64,000 bases of DNA, taken from positions 44,019-108,018 of the forward strand of contig DASYKU010000152.1 in assembly GCA_035995165.1 (NCBI GenBank), given 5' to 3'. Below are positions 1 to 9,126 of the stretch, piece after piece. Every line of letters starts with the position of its first letter. Position 1 is the stretch's first letter. Source of the DNA: Mycobacteriales bacterium. Lineage in GTDB: Bacteria; Actinomycetota; Actinomycetes; Mycobacteriales; CADCTP01. The translations under genes and the position numbers were made by a program. The notes below the pieces were generated by a model. That model did no database searches. It was not told the origin of the DNA and saw nothing but the letters and a program-made list of their open reading frames with translations.

Positions 1-712
1 CGTCCTGCTTCTCGACGTAGAAGACCTCGCCGTTCTTGAACTCGGGATGTTTGTCCTGGCGGATGGGCAACCTGGTCCGCGCGAAGACCTGTTGCAGTGT
101 CTTGTTCAGCCCCGGCCCGCCGATCATCACGAGGTGGCTCGTCAGGTCGTCGGCCTTGAGCTTGTCGGGCTGGGTGAAGCGGACCTCGGCCTGCGGGTTC
201 CGCATCCGTATGTGCCCGTGCAACTCGACGAACGCGTCCAGGTCCGCGTACGACAGCAATGCGGTGTAGTTCGGATCGCCGGGGTCGCTGTAGGGGTGCT
301 CGGTGCCTTCCAGGTTCCCGCAGACCAGCATCACCGACTCGCCCGGCTCGAAGGCCCAGAGGTCGCGCCGGCCGCCGGTCTCGTCGGCCTGCTCCTGAGT
401 GCGGACCCGCAGCCGCCGGAGCTCGTCCAGCAGCCCGTCCCGCTCGGCCCGCTGCTCCTCGGTGAGCTGCCCCTCGGGCGGGAGCTCTTCCCGGCGGGTG
501 CCGTCGGGGTCGCGGGCGAGGACCACGTACGTCGCGATGTCCCGCAGGCGCGTGTCGGTCGGTCGCAGCGTGTCCTTCTCGTACGCGGAGATCGACGAGG
601 TCGCGAGGCCGAGGGCGGCGGCGAGGGTGCCCTGGGTCGAGCTTGACTCGCCGCGTAGCTCCCGGAGGCGAGCACCGAGGGTGGGCTCGGCACCCGGTGA
701 TGGCTGGCTCAT
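1..712 (-). CDS. XRE-family transcriptional regulator with C-terminal sensor-like domain (3' end off the window)
   Basis: The frame is open from an ATG at 712 to the left edge, giving 237 residues of a longer protein. Residues about 10-65 form a helix-turn-helix of the XRE type (LGARLRELRGESSSTQGTLA, then SSISAYEKDTLRPT). A charged linker follows, then a domain rich in aromatic and acidic residues (YSDPGDPNYTALLSYADLD, LHGHIRMRNP, HLVMIGGPG). From memory this C-terminal part is shared by many actinobacterial XRE regulators of unknown ligand. It is probably a DNA-binding regulator, and the two inverted repeats just upstream are plausible operators. The effector is unknown. Confidence 0.8.
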   Translation of the reverse strand, partial: MSQPSPGAEPTLGARLRELRGESSSTQGTLAAALGLATSSISAYEKDTLRPTDTRLRDIATYVVLARDPDGTRREELPPEGQLTEEQRAERDGLLDELRRLRVRTQEQADETGGRRDLWAFEPGESVMLVCGNLEGTEHPYSDPGDPNYTALLSYADLDAFVELHGHIRMRNPQAEVRFTQPDKLKADDLTSHLVMIGGPGLNKTLQQVFARTRLPIRQDKHPEFKNGEVFYVEKQD

Positions 713-736
713 GAGGATTCCCTCGAGTGATCGTCG

Positions 737-800
737 CTGACAGTGATTGTCAGGCGAGGAGGCTAGAGGCCACCGAACCACAGTACAAGCATCGCTGTAC
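737..800. promoter_or_regulatory. Two inverted repeats upstream of the XRE regulator
   Basis: CTGACA-N5-TGTCAG lies at 737-753, 25 bases upstream of the regulator start codon, and GTACA-N8-TGTAC lies at 783-800. Both are spaced to be dimer-binding sites. The first overlaps where the leftward promoter should be. Their use as autoregulatory operators is inference from position and symmetry only. Confidence 0.4.
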
Positions 801-979
801 CCGAAAGGCGCCATCTGGTTCTTGTGGAATCCAAATGTAAGAGTCCATGCTGCTACAAGAAGGGTTTCACGGCGTCACGGGAGGTAGCCATGGAGCACAT
901 AGCTGAACGCGCGGCGAGCCCACCGGCCGGACACTGGGGCCGATCACCTCGAGGCGGCGGCGGGCCGTCCTCGGGCAGG

Positions 980-1016
980 CACCCCCGGGAGTCGTTTGGC
1001 CGCGAGTCCGGGGGTG
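980..1016 (+). promoter_or_regulatory. GC-rich hairpin in the leader of the small membrane protein gene
   Basis: CACCCCCGG at 980-988 pairs perfectly with CCGGGGGTG at 1008-1016, leaving a 19-base loop. There is no T-run after it. It ends 46 bases before the ATG at 1063, so it could be a weak terminator, an attenuator or an mRNA-stability element. Confidence 0.3.
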
Positions 1017-1062
1017 TCCGCTCCTATCTGAACCCGCTCGCGTCGAAACGGAGGGGCTCCAG

Positions 1063-1407
1063 ATGACTGTAGCTCCGAATCTCGCAAGCTCAATGGATCT
1101 CTCCTCGGCACTGCCCGACATGTCGTCGGTGAGCCCGGGGGCGCTGCTGGTGATGGTCGGCGCGCTGGTGGCGCTGGCGGCCGGGCGGACCGTGGTGGTG
1201 TTGTTCCGGCTGGTCGGGCTGCTGGTGCGGTCGATCCTGCAGCTGTTCCGAGCGCTGGTGATCCTCGGCCTGGTTGTCGTGCTCATCGTCGGATGGAGCC
1301 TGGAGCGGGTCCGCGACACGGACGTCCGCATCGAGGCGCCGGCGCGGCCGTCGATCGCGGCGCCCGGGCTGGTGCCGAGCATCGGACCGCTGGCTCCGCA
1401 CAAGTGA
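1063..1407 (+). CDS. Small two-helix membrane protein, function unknown
   Basis: This 114-residue protein has an ATG preceded by GGAGGGG with good spacing. A polar N-terminus (about 25 residues) is followed by two hydrophobic segments at roughly 26-50 and 56-79, separated by a short stretch with an arginine (LFRLVGLLVRSILQLF). The C-terminal 30 residues are proline- and alanine-rich and should face one side of the membrane. I do not recognise the family. It converges on the substrate-binding/VWA gene and shares a terminator hairpin with it. Confidence 0.65.
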   Translation: MTVAPNLASSMDLSSALPDMSSVSPGALLVMVGALVALAAGRTVVVLFRLVGLLVRSILQLFRALVILGLVVVLIVGWSLERVRDTDVRIEAPARPSIAAPGLVPSIGPLAPHK

Positions 1408-1412
1408 GAGCG

Positions 1413-1452
1413 CCCGGTCGGGAGGGGGGTTCGGGGCTCCTCCCCGACCGGG
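1413..1452. terminator. Bidirectional hairpin terminator
   Basis: CCCGGTCGGGAGG pairs with CCTCCCCGACCGGG (one bulged base) between two convergent stop codons. There is no strong T-run on either side, as is usual for actinomycete terminators. Confidence 0.6.
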
Positions 1453-1468
1453 TCGGCGAGAGAAAGGG

Positions 1469-3280
1469 TCAGCCGGTGAGGGCGGCTACGGCGGTGGTGA
1501 AGACCTTGCCGATGGAGTTGGGGTCGGGGGAGGAGAACTGGAGGCCGTCGGTGACGCGAGCGACCTGGGCCAGGGCGGCCGGGTCGGCGCCGGTGCCGTA
1601 CGCGAGGGTCACGATGTGGACCGGCTTCGCCGGGTTGTGCAGAGTCTTCAGCTGAGCCAGCAGCCGGGGGAGCGTGATGCTGCCGGCGTCCTCGTTCTGG
1701 CCGTCGGTGATGACCACGATCGTGTTGACCGCGTCGGCCCGGTAGGCCGCGGTCGCGCTGCGGTACGCGGCCAGGATGCTGTCGTACAACCCCGTCGCCG
1801 TCCGCGGCACCATCGCCTTGTACGCCGCGACGGAGGCGACCTGCCGGTTCGGATACGGCCCGACGCGCTGCCCGGCCGGCCCGAGCGGCACCAGCACCTT
1901 GTAGTCCTTGTCCCCGTCGAGCTGCCGGGAGAACTCCCACAGCCCCAGCGAGTCCTGCGGGTCGAAGAAGCCGAGCGCGGCCTGGGCCGCGTCCCGGGCC
2001 ACGTCGAGCTTGGAGCGGGTACTGCCCGGGACCGGGTCGGCCATCGATCCGGACACGTCGAACAGGCCCAGCAGCGAGATCCGCCGGGTCAGCAGCCGCC
2101 AGGCCGTCCGGGCCGCGATCGGCCCGTCCACGGCCTGCTGCGCGACGGGTGCCAGCGGAAGCACCGAGTCGACCCGCAGCCCGCTGGCGATCGCGGGGCC
2201 GGCGACCCCGTCGGCGCGGCGCAGGCCGTACCCGTCCAGGCGACTCTGGACGGCGTCGGACAGCAGCCAGCTGCGGAAGTCGGCGGCGGCGGCCTTGTCG
2301 GCGGCGTCGACCCAGCTGCCGTTCGGCACCACGTACGGGAAGTCGGCCGCCAGCTGCCCGTCGATCGGGTACGTCGTGGCCAGCACGATCGACGGGCTGT
2401 CCCGGTCGTAGCGCCAGACGTCCTGCTCGTACCCGGCCAGGATGCCGACCGAGGAGATCACCTGGGCCGCGGTGCTCGATGCGGCGACGGGCGCCAGCAG
2501 CGCGGTCCCGTCCGGTGCCGGCGTCCCGAACGCGCGCGACAGCCCGAGCAGCCCCTCCCGCGCCTCCGGCCGGTCGAACGCCGCCGCGTTCACCTCCGGG
2601 GTCGGGGTCTGGGTCAGCACGCCGACCAGCGCGAGCAGGATCCCGGTGCCCAGCGGGGTGCTGCCCGGATCCATCGTGGTGACCTTGATCGGCCCCCACT
2701 CGGGGTGGCCGAGGCCGGGCTGACCCCAGCCGCGCGGGTCCTGCAGCAGCCGGATCAGGTCGCCGAGCTGGGGCTGAGTCTCACCAATCGGGCCGGCCAG
2801 CAGCCGCAGCGCGTCGCCCGGCGCCGCGAACACCAGCGGCGAGGTCGCGATGGACGGCGTCGGGACGGCGAGCACCTTGGCGCCGTCCGGGCGGATCCGC
2901 AGCAGGTCGACCGACATCGTCGACTCCGGGATCCAGACGTCGGGCGGCGCGGCCGCGCCCGGGAACGGCACCGGCTGCAGCGACTGCTGGGCCTGGTCCT
3001 GGGTCAGCGCCCCCACCGTGACCGACATGCACCGCCCGGCGACGGTGTGGTGCTCGGCGGTGTACGAGGCGGCGAGCCCGCTCAGCCAGGGCTGAACGGA
3101 CGGCGCGGCCCCGACGGTGAGCGTGCCGGCCGGCCCGGCGCAGGTGGCGACGTCGTTGGACGAGTCCGCGTTGAGCACCCGGACCGCGCCGACCGAGGCG
3201 GCGGCGAGGGACAGCACGAGGACGCCGATGAGCAGCGGGCCACGCCCGACCCGGAGTCCGCGCCTGTTGTGCCGTGCCAC
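1469..3280 (-). CDS. Secreted/anchored chimera of a solute-binding-like domain and a VWA domain
   Basis: The protein has 603 residues. Residues 14-35 form a signal anchor. Residues about 50-370 resemble a periplasmic-binding-protein fold of the PstS/sulfate type (cleft-like phrases PPDVWIPES, ATTYPIDGQ, DAVQSRLDGYGLRR). Residues about 400-600 are a von Willebrand A domain with an intact metal-binding DxSxS (DVSGSM at 408-413), the conserved Thr in PRTATGLYD and Asp in VVITDGQNED. From general knowledge, 'substrate-binding and VWA domain' proteins occur widely in actinomycetes without a defined role. I infer an extracytoplasmic ligand- or protein-binding function. No transporter genes lie beside it. 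Confidence 0.75.
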   Translation of the reverse strand: MARHNRRGLRVGRGPLLIGVLVLSLAAASVGAVRVLNADSSNDVATCAGPAGTLTVGAAPSVQPWLSGLAASYTAEHHTVAGRCMSVTVGALTQDQAQQSLQPVPFPGAAAPPDVWIPESTMSVDLLRIRPDGAKVLAVPTPSIATSPLVFAAPGDALRLLAGPIGETQPQLGDLIRLLQDPRGWGQPGLGHPEWGPIKVTTMDPGSTPLGTGILLALVGVLTQTPTPEVNAAAFDRPEAREGLLGLSRAFGTPAPDGTALLAPVAASSTAAQVISSVGILAGYEQDVWRYDRDSPSIVLATTYPIDGQLAADFPYVVPNGSWVDAADKAAAADFRSWLLSDAVQSRLDGYGLRRADGVAGPAIASGLRVDSVLPLAPVAQQAVDGPIAARTAWRLLTRRISLLGLFDVSGSMADPVPGSTRSKLDVARDAAQAALGFFDPQDSLGLWEFSRQLDGDKDYKVLVPLGPAGQRVGPYPNRQVASVAAYKAMVPRTATGLYDSILAAYRSATAAYRADAVNTIVVITDGQNEDAGSITLPRLLAQLKTLHNPAKPVHIVTLAYGTGADPAALAQVARVTDGLQFSSPDPNSIGKVFTTAVAALTG

Positions 3281-3726
3281 CCGACGTCCCCTCGCCGAAC
3301 TCTCCCGCCCCGTGGCCGGTGGTCCTGGCCGTGCAGCGGATCGGCCAGGGGTGGTGCCGATGTGTCGGAGCGTGACGCCCGATCAGGTCGTTGTCAATCG
3401 AACGGGTGCGTACTACGCGGGCGTGCTCAGATGCTTACCGATGGTGACGGACTGTGATCATTGGGTGAGAGCGGGCAGGTATTCCGGAAGGGTTGCAGAC
3501 CGTGTCGGAATGGTTGCGCGGGCACGTGACGGTCGCCACAAGTCCACTCTTCCGGTCGAACCCGCTGGACCGAAAGACGCAGCCGGCGCTGGTCCGGACG
3601 GGGTGAATCTGCGCCGGGGATTGGCGGTCAAGCGGGGACGGTCCGTACCATCCTCGCTGATCTTCCTACCGGGCGTTCTCGCAGCGTCCGGCCCCTCTGC
3701 CCGCCGATCCAGGGAGCCGACGCGTC
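3281..3726. other. Divergent intergenic region (446 bases)
   Basis: It lies between the starts of the leftward VWA gene and the rightward LCP gene and should hold both promoters. For the LCP gene I see a weak pair TTGGCG (3621-3626) and TACCAT (3646-3651) with a long 19-base spacer. A short direct repeat (GGAAGGGTTGC / GGAATGGTTGC near 3485-3515) overlaps an ATTCCG/CGGAAT inverted repeat. No gene is convincing here. Confidence 0.4.
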
Positions 3727-6423
3727 GTGACGGACGTCCACGACGGCACCGCGGGACGCGGCCGGGACTCGCGGGGGGAGCCCGGACAGGACCTCGACGA
3801 TCTGCTGACCCGGTGGGGGTCGGAGCAGACCGGGCCCTGGAGCCGTCGGTCTACCCGTCCGGACGGCCGTCATGCGGCTTCCGATCTGACTACTCTCGGT
3901 GACGATCTGTCCCCACTCCGGCCGGCGTCGGCGCTGTCGTCCGATCACGGACCGTCGTCGGCGCCCGTGCATCGGCCGGACCACCCGTCCTGGCCGGCGG
4001 AATCGGTGCCGCCGTGGGCGCCGCCGCCGGTGCCTCGGTACGAGACGCCGCGGACCGGGCAGGAGAACGAGGACACCGGCCGGCACCGGCCCGACGGGGT
4101 CCCGCCGTCGTGGGCGGTACGTCCCAGCGCTGCGCCGAACGGCGCTCACCCGGCGGCGCCGGTCGCCGACCTGTCCGGTCAGCCCCGACGGCCGGCCCCG
4201 CCCGGACCGCCGCGCTTCGACGACACCGGTGCGTACGCCGGCTGGCTCAGTGCGCACGCGGGGTCCGGTGCCGACCGCCCGAACCGGGCCGGCTCCGAGT
4301 CGTCCCTCGCCGGCGGTCCCCGGCCGCGCCGCGAGAGCGACGCCCTCGGCGCCGACTTCGGCCGGGAGGCCGGCCGCGGCGCGGATGTGGGCCGGGAGGC
4401 CGGCCGTGGCGCCGATGTGGGCCGGGAGGCCGGCCGCGGCGCGGATGTGGGCCGGGAGGCCGGCCGCGGTGACTTCGGCACCGACAGCGGTTACTTCGGC
4501 ACCGGGCGGGGCGGTCTCGGGCGCGGCGACGATCTCGCGTCAGGCGGCCACTCGCCGGCCGGTCGCGGCGGGGACTTGCCGCCGGCCGGGCCCGGCTACT
4601 CGCCGCCCGGTCGGGCGGACGAGCGCACCGGCCGCTGGGACGAGCGCGCCGGAAGCTGGGACGGCGGCGGCCGCGCGGAGGACCGGCGGCCGGACGACCC
4701 GCAGGACTACGGGCGCGGGTTCGCCGCCGGCACCGGCCTGGAACCGGGCCGTGCCTCCGACCTGGACCGCGACGCCGCGTACGGCGGCTACCGGGCGCCG
4801 GCCGCGTTCGGGGTCGGCGCGCCCACCGGCGTCGCCCTCCTGGAGCGCACCCCGGACCGGTACGGCCTGTTCACCCACGATCCGGACCTCCCGCCCGAGC
4901 CCGGCGCGGACGATGACGACGACACCCCGGGCCGGCACCGCCGCACCGCCGGGCCGGCCCGCAATCGCCGCCCGCCCTGGGTCCGCACGATCGGCTGGGT
5001 CGGCGTGTGCCTGCTGGTGCTGCTCGTCGCCGGCGGCGGGTTCGCGGCGTACCAGTACAAGACGTTGTCCGGGAACATCCACCGGATCGACGCGCTGGCC
5101 CCCACCGACAGCGCCATCCGGGACGCGGCCAAGCAGCTGGACGCGGAGAACTACCTGCTCATCGGCTCGGACACCCGGGCCGGCGCGAACGGCGCGTACG
5201 AGGACACGGCCGGGCAGGTCAGCGGCGCGCGGTCGGACACCACGATCCTGGCCCACCTCTCGCCGAACCGGGACAAGGCCGAGCTGGTCAGCTTCCCGCG
5301 CGACTCCTGGGTGAGCCTGCCGGCCTGCCGCAAGACCGGCGGCGGCACCGAGGCCGCCCACGACGGGCAGTTCAACGAGGCGTTCTCGATCGGCGGCCCG
5401 TCCTGCACGGTGCTGGCGGTGCAGAAGCTCACCGGCGTCAAGATCAACCACTACGTGCAGGTCGACTTCACCGGCTTCAAGACGATGGTGGACGCGCTCA
5501 ACGGCGTCTCGATCTGCAGCACGACCCCGCTGCGCGACGACGAGAGCGGGCTGCGGCTGCCGGCCGGGACCTCGCGGCTGGACGGCGAGCAGGCGCTGGC
5601 CTTCGTCCGCGCCCGGTACGGCATCGGTGACGGCTCCGACCTCGGCCGGATCCAGCGCCAGCAGCGCTTCCTCGGCGCGATGGTGCGCTCGGCGACGAGC
5701 ACCAAGCTGCTGGTGAACCCGGTCGCGCTGACGAAGTTCCTGGGCGCGGCGACGAAGTCGCTGACCCTGGACAAGCAGACCTCGTTCGGCGACCTCAAGC
5801 AGCTCGCCGACCAGCTGCACGGGCTGGACCCGCGGAAGGTCAGCTTCCTGACCGCGCCGATCGCGAACCCCGCGTACACCCCGCCGGGCTTCCCGCAGCC
5901 GCCGTCGGGGCAGGGCGGCAGCCGGGTGCTGCTCGACGACACCGCCGGCCGGACCCTGTACGACTCGATCATCAACGACAAGCCGACCCCGCCGGCGACC
6001 CCGGGCAAGCCGACCGCGTCGCCGAAGCCGAACGTGCTCACGGTCGCGCCGCAGGAGGTCAGCGTCCGGGTCCTCAACGGGGTCGGCGTCGGCGGCCTCG
6101 CCCGCAAGGTCGCGGGCGACCTGCAGAGCGTCGGCTTCACCACGATCGAGCCGACCAACGGGCCGGCAACCGCGGTCACGACGGTCCGGTACGGGGCGGA
6201 CAACAAGGACGAGGCGCAGACGCTGGCCGCGGCGGTGCCGGGCTCGGTGCTGCAGGCGGACGCATCGACTGATCTCGACCTGGTCATCGGCAACAACTAC
6301 ACCGGCGTGAAGACCGTGAAGATCGGCGATCCGGCGACGGCGAAGGCGGCCGTGGCCCCGAAGCCCAAGCCCGCCGCCTCCGCCACCCCGGCCGTCACCG
6401 CGGCCGACGCCCGCTGCGGCTAG
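3727..6423 (+). CDS. LytR-CpsA-Psr (LCP) family cell-wall glycopolymer ligase with long disordered N-terminus
   Basis: The GTG start is preceded by GGGAG; the product has 898 residues. Residues 1-415 are Gly/Pro/Arg/Asp-rich and presumably disordered and cytoplasmic, with four GREAGRGADV-type repeats at about 212-248. One membrane helix spans about 420-445. The LCP domain covers about 470-660 (YLLIGSDTR, RSDTTILAH, SFPRDSWVSLP, RARYGIGDGSDLGRIQRQQR, with the expected Arg/Asp residues), and a LytR_C domain covers about 775-860 (VSVRVLNGVGVGGLA). LCP enzymes transfer undecaprenyl-linked polymers (teichoic-type or arabinogalactan) to peptidoglycan outside the membrane. The very long N-terminus is unusual for the family. 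Confidence 0.9.
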   Translation: MTDVHDGTAGRGRDSRGEPGQDLDDLLTRWGSEQTGPWSRRSTRPDGRHAASDLTTLGDDLSPLRPASALSSDHGPSSAPVHRPDHPSWPAESVPPWAPPPVPRYETPRTGQENEDTGRHRPDGVPPSWAVRPSAAPNGAHPAAPVADLSGQPRRPAPPGPPRFDDTGAYAGWLSAHAGSGADRPNRAGSESSLAGGPRPRRESDALGADFGREAGRGADVGREAGRGADVGREAGRGADVGREAGRGDFGTDSGYFGTGRGGLGRGDDLASGGHSPAGRGGDLPPAGPGYSPPGRADERTGRWDERAGSWDGGGRAEDRRPDDPQDYGRGFAAGTGLEPGRASDLDRDAAYGGYRAPAAFGVGAPTGVALLERTPDRYGLFTHDPDLPPEPGADDDDDTPGRHRRTAGPARNRRPPWVRTIGWVGVCLLVLLVAGGGFAAYQYKTLSGNIHRIDALAPTDSAIRDAAKQLDAENYLLIGSDTRAGANGAYEDTAGQVSGARSDTTILAHLSPNRDKAELVSFPRDSWVSLPACRKTGGGTEAAHDGQFNEAFSIGGPSCTVLAVQKLTGVKINHYVQVDFTGFKTMVDALNGVSICSTTPLRDDESGLRLPAGTSRLDGEQALAFVRARYGIGDGSDLGRIQRQQRFLGAMVRSATSTKLLVNPVALTKFLGAATKSLTLDKQTSFGDLKQLADQLHGLDPRKVSFLTAPIANPAYTPPGFPQPPSGQGGSRVLLDDTAGRTLYDSIINDKPTPPATPGKPTASPKPNVLTVAPQEVSVRVLNGVGVGGLARKVAGDLQSVGFTTIEPTNGPATAVTTVRYGADNKDEAQTLAAAVPGSVLQADASTDLDLVIGNNYTGVKTVKIGDPATAKAAVAPKPKPAASATPAVTAADARCG
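4360..4470 (+). repeat. 30-base in-frame tandem repeat in the LCP gene
   Basis: There are three full units and one partial unit of 30 bases (starts 4360, 4390, 4420, 4450), each encoding GREAGRGADV. Copies differ by very few bases, which suggests recent expansion or slippage and possible length variation between strains. Confidence 0.85.
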
Positions 6424-7386
6424 CTACTCCCGGTCGAGCCGGAACGTCCGCCGGTACGCGTCCGGCGTCACCCCGCGCGCCCGGCCCAGATGCCGCCGCA
6501 GCGTCTCCGCGCTGCCGAACCCGGCCTGCCCGGCGACCGCGCTGACGGTGTCCTCGCCCCGTTCCAGCAGCCGCTCGGCCAGCAGCAGCCGCTGGGTCGC
6601 CAGCCAGCCGGCCGGCGTCGTCCCGGTGTGCTCCCGGAACCGCCGGGCGAACGTCCGCGGCGACATCAGCGCCCGGGCGGCCAGGTCGTCGACCCGCAGC
6701 GGCTCGTCCAGGTGCTCCAGCGCCCAGACCAGCACGCCGGCCAGGTCGTCCGCGTCCGGCGCCGGTACGGTCGTCTCGACGTACTGGGCCTGGCCGCCGG
6801 GGCGGTGCGGCGGGGCGACGAGGTCCCGGGCGATCCGGTTGGCGACCTCGGCCCCGTGCGCCCGCCGGACGAGGTGGAGGCAGAGGTCGAGGGCCGCCGT
6901 CGAGCCGGCGCTGGTCGCGACCGGGCCGTCCTCGACGTAGAGCGAGTCCGGCTCCAGGGTGACGGCCGGGTGCAGCCGGGCCAGCAGCGGCACGTGCCGC
7001 CAGTGCGTGGTCGCCCGCCGGCCGTCGAGCAGGCCGGCCGCGGCCAGCACGAACGCGCCGGTGCAGACGCTGGCGACGGTCGCGCCCCGCCCGGTCGCGG
7101 CGGTGAGCTCCCGGACCAGCTCGGCCGAGGGCGGGCGGCCGGCCGGCGGCGCCGCCCCGGGCACGACGATCAGCTCGGCCGACGCCAGCCGCCCGTACGG
7201 GTGGGACGGCGTCACCGGCACTCCGGACGTCGTCGGCATCGGCGCGGTGGACGGCCCGCAGACCGCCAGGTCGTACCCGGGCAGGCCCAGGTCGGTCCGG
7301 TCGAGCCCGAACACCTCGCACACCACGCCGAGCTCGAACAGCGGCACCGGCGCCACCAGCGCGACGGCGACGTCCCGGAGCGGCAT
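6424..7386 (-). CDS. GlxA-type transcriptional activator (DJ-1/PfpI domain plus AraC HTH)
   Basis: The protein has 320 residues. The N-terminal half (about 5-170) is a DJ-1/PfpI-like domain (FELGVVCEVFGLDR, SVCTGAFVLAAAGLLDGRRAT, THW). Residues about 220-318 carry two AraC helix-turn-helix motifs (MSPRTFARRFREHTGTTPAG and AGFGSAETLRRHLGR). It is divergent from a DMT exporter across 83 bases containing a direct repeat, so it probably regulates itself and/or that exporter. The ligand is unknown. Confidence 0.88.
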   Translation of the reverse strand: MPLRDVAVALVAPVPLFELGVVCEVFGLDRTDLGLPGYDLAVCGPSTAPMPTTSGVPVTPSHPYGRLASAELIVVPGAAPPAGRPPSAELVRELTAATGRGATVASVCTGAFVLAAAGLLDGRRATTHWRHVPLLARLHPAVTLEPDSLYVEDGPVATSAGSTAALDLCLHLVRRAHGAEVANRIARDLVAPPHRPGGQAQYVETTVPAPDADDLAGVLVWALEHLDEPLRVDDLAARALMSPRTFARRFREHTGTTPAGWLATQRLLLAERLLERGEDTVSAVAGQAGFGSAETLRRHLGRARGVTPDAYRRTFRLDRE

Positions 7387-7395
7387 GGGATCGAG

Positions 7396-7414
7396 TGTGG
7401 CAGATACTGTGGCA
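7396..7414. promoter_or_regulatory. Direct repeat between the GlxA-type regulator and the exporter
   Basis: TGTGGCA occurs at 7396-7402 and again at 7408-7414, a 12-base period, between divergent start codons. AraC-family proteins often bind direct repeats on one face of the helix, so this is a candidate site for the adjacent regulator. Confidence 0.4.
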
Positions 7415-7469
7415 CACCTGGCGGTCCGGCCACACGCCCTGATCGTCCGGAGCGGGCAGGGTCGAACGG

Positions 7470-8360
7470 GTGCGCTCGAGGACCGTGGCGGCGCTGGCCG
7501 TCGTGTACGTCGTCTGGGGCTCCACGTACGTGGCCATGCGGGTCGGCGTCCGGGAGCTCCCTCCGCTGCTGCTGTCCGGCGTCCGCTTCCTGCTCGCCGG
7601 CCTGCTCGTCTGGGCCTGGTGCCGGTACGGCCGGCCCGCCGCGTACCGCCGGCCGACGGGCCGGCAGTGGCGGTGGGCCCTGCTCCTCGGCCTGCTCATG
7701 CCGGCCGCGGGGACGGGCGGCGCGACCTGGGCCGAGCAGCGGCTGCCGGCCGGGACCGCGGCGCTGCTGCTGGCGACGATCCCGGTCTGGACGATGGTCT
7801 TCGCCCGGCTGGTGGACCACGAGCGGATCGGCCTGCCGACCGCGGCCGGGCTGATGCTGGGGCTGGTCGGCGTCGGGGTGCTGGTGGATCCGGCGGGGGG
7901 AGGCCTGCTCTCGGCCGCCGTCGCGCTCGGCGGGGCGGCCTGCTGGGGGCTCGGCTCGGTGCTGGCCGGGCACGCCGACGCCCCGCCGCAGCCGCTGCTC
8001 GGCAGCGGGCTGGAGCTGGTCTGCGCCGGCGGGGTGCTGCTCGGCCTCGGGGCCGTCGGCGGCGAGGCCGGCCGGGTGCCGGCCGGCGCGCTGACCGGGG
8101 AGTCGGCGCTGGCCCTGGCGTACCTGGTGCTGTTCGGCAGCCTGCTCGCGTACCCCTGCTACGAGTGGCTGCTGCGGCACGCGCCCGGCCGCCTCGTCGC
8201 CACGTACGCGTTCGTGAACCCGGTGGTGGCGGTCCTGCTCGGCTGGGCGCTGCTCGGCGAGGGCATCTCGGTCCGGACGGTCCTGGCCACCGCGGTCATC
8301 GTCGCCGGGGTGGCGCTGATCATCGGGGTCGGCCGAGCGGTCAGCCGAAGCGACCGGTGA
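7470..8360 (+). CDS. EamA/DMT-superfamily transporter
   Basis: The 296-residue protein has about ten hydrophobic helices arranged as two EamA repeats ([17 protein letters not shown] at the start; [38 protein letters not shown] in the second). The family exports amino acids, nucleosides or other small metabolites; the substrate here cannot be read from sequence. GGGCAGGG lies upstream of the GTG start. Its 3' end overlaps the converging pstB gene by 20 bases. It is probably linked to the divergent GlxA-type regulator. Confidence 0.85.
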   Translation: MRSRTVAALAVVYVVWGSTYVAMRVGVRELPPLLLSGVRFLLAGLLVWAWCRYGRPAAYRRPTGRQWRWALLLGLLMPAAGTGGATWAEQRLPAGTAALLLATIPVWTMVFARLVDHERIGLPTAAGLMLGLVGVGVLVDPAGGGLLSAAVALGGAACWGLGSVLAGHADAPPQPLLGSGLELVCAGGVLLGLGAVGGEAGRVPAGALTGESALALAYLVLFGSLLAYPCYEWLLRHAPGRLVATYAFVNPVVAVLLGWALLGEGISVRTVLATAVIVAGVALIIGVGRAVSRSDR

Positions 8361-9117
8361 TGTAGTCCTCGGTGCGCTTGTTGGAGGGGTTGGAGAAGAT
8401 CTTCTGGGTGTCGTCCATCTCGATGAGGCGGCCCGGCTGACCGACCCCGTTGAGGTTGAAGAAGCCGGTGCGGTCGGAGACCCGCGCCGCCTGCTGCATG
8501 TTGTGGGTCACGATGACGATCGTGTAGCGGTCCTTGAGGTCGCTGATCAGGTCCTCGATCGCCAGCGTGGAGATGGGGTCCAGGGCCGAGCAGGGCTCGT
8601 CCATGAGCAGCACCTGCGGCTCGACCGCGATCGCCCGGGCGATGCACAGCCGCTGCTGCTGGCCGCCGGACAGGCTGGCGCCCGGCTTGGTCAGCCGGTC
8701 CTTGACCTCGCCCCAGAGGTTCGCGCCCTTCAGCGAGCGCTCCACGACCTCGTCGGTCCGGGACCTGCTGACCCGGCCGGCGAGCTTGAGCCCGGCGATG
8801 ACGTTGTCGTAGATCGACATCGTCGGGAACGGGTTGGGCTTCTGGAAGACCATCCCGATCGTGCGCCGGACGTTCACCGGGTCGACCTGGGAGCCGTAGA
8901 TGTCCTCGCCGTCGAGCAGCACCTTGCCCTCGACCCGGGCGCCGGGGATGACCTCGTGCATCCGGTTGAGGGTGCGCAGCACGGTCGACTTGCCGCAGCC
9001 GGAGGGCCCGATGAAGGCCGTCACGCTGCGCGGCTCGATCGACATCGACACGTCCTCGACGGCCTTGAAGCTGCCGTAGTAGATGTCGACGCCGGAGACG
9101 TCGATGCTCTTCGCCAC
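8341..9117 (-). CDS. pstB: Phosphate ABC transporter ATP-binding protein PstB
   Basis: The 258-residue ATPase has Walker [10 protein letters not shown], signature [16 protein letters not shown], Walker [14 protein letters not shown] and a switch His in VTHNMQQA, all close to the PstB consensus. It powers high-affinity phosphate uptake with PstA and PstC. It is the last gene of pstS-pstC-pstA-pstB, nine bases after pstA. The operon is probably induced under phosphate starvation through the PHO box upstream of pstS. Confidence 0.97.
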   Translation of the reverse strand: MAKSIDVSGVDIYYGSFKAVEDVSMSIEPRSVTAFIGPSGCGKSTVLRTLNRMHEVIPGARVEGKVLLDGEDIYGSQVDPVNVRRTIGMVFQKPNPFPTMSIYDNVIAGLKLAGRVSRSRTDEVVERSLKGANLWGEVKDRLTKPGASLSGGQQQRLCIARAIAVEPQVLLMDEPCSALDPISTLAIEDLISDLKDRYTIVIVTHNMQQAARVSDRTGFFNLNGVGQPGRLIEMDDTQKIFSNPSNKRTEDYITGRFG

Positions 9118-9126
9118 CGGGTTCTC

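Larger units (their letters stand above)
713..1062. other. Intergenic region with regulatory repeats, no convincing gene
   Basis: This 350-base stretch separates the leftward XRE regulator from the rightward small membrane protein. It holds two short inverted repeats close to the regulator start and a GC-rich hairpin close to the membrane-protein gene. An 80-codon open frame at 824-1066 lacks a ribosome site and recognisable sequence and overlaps the next start, so I do not call it a gene. Confidence 0.6.

Noticed and set aside
824..1066. 80-codon open frame in the left intergenic region
   Set aside because: No ribosome site, atypical codons, no motif, overlaps the next start.
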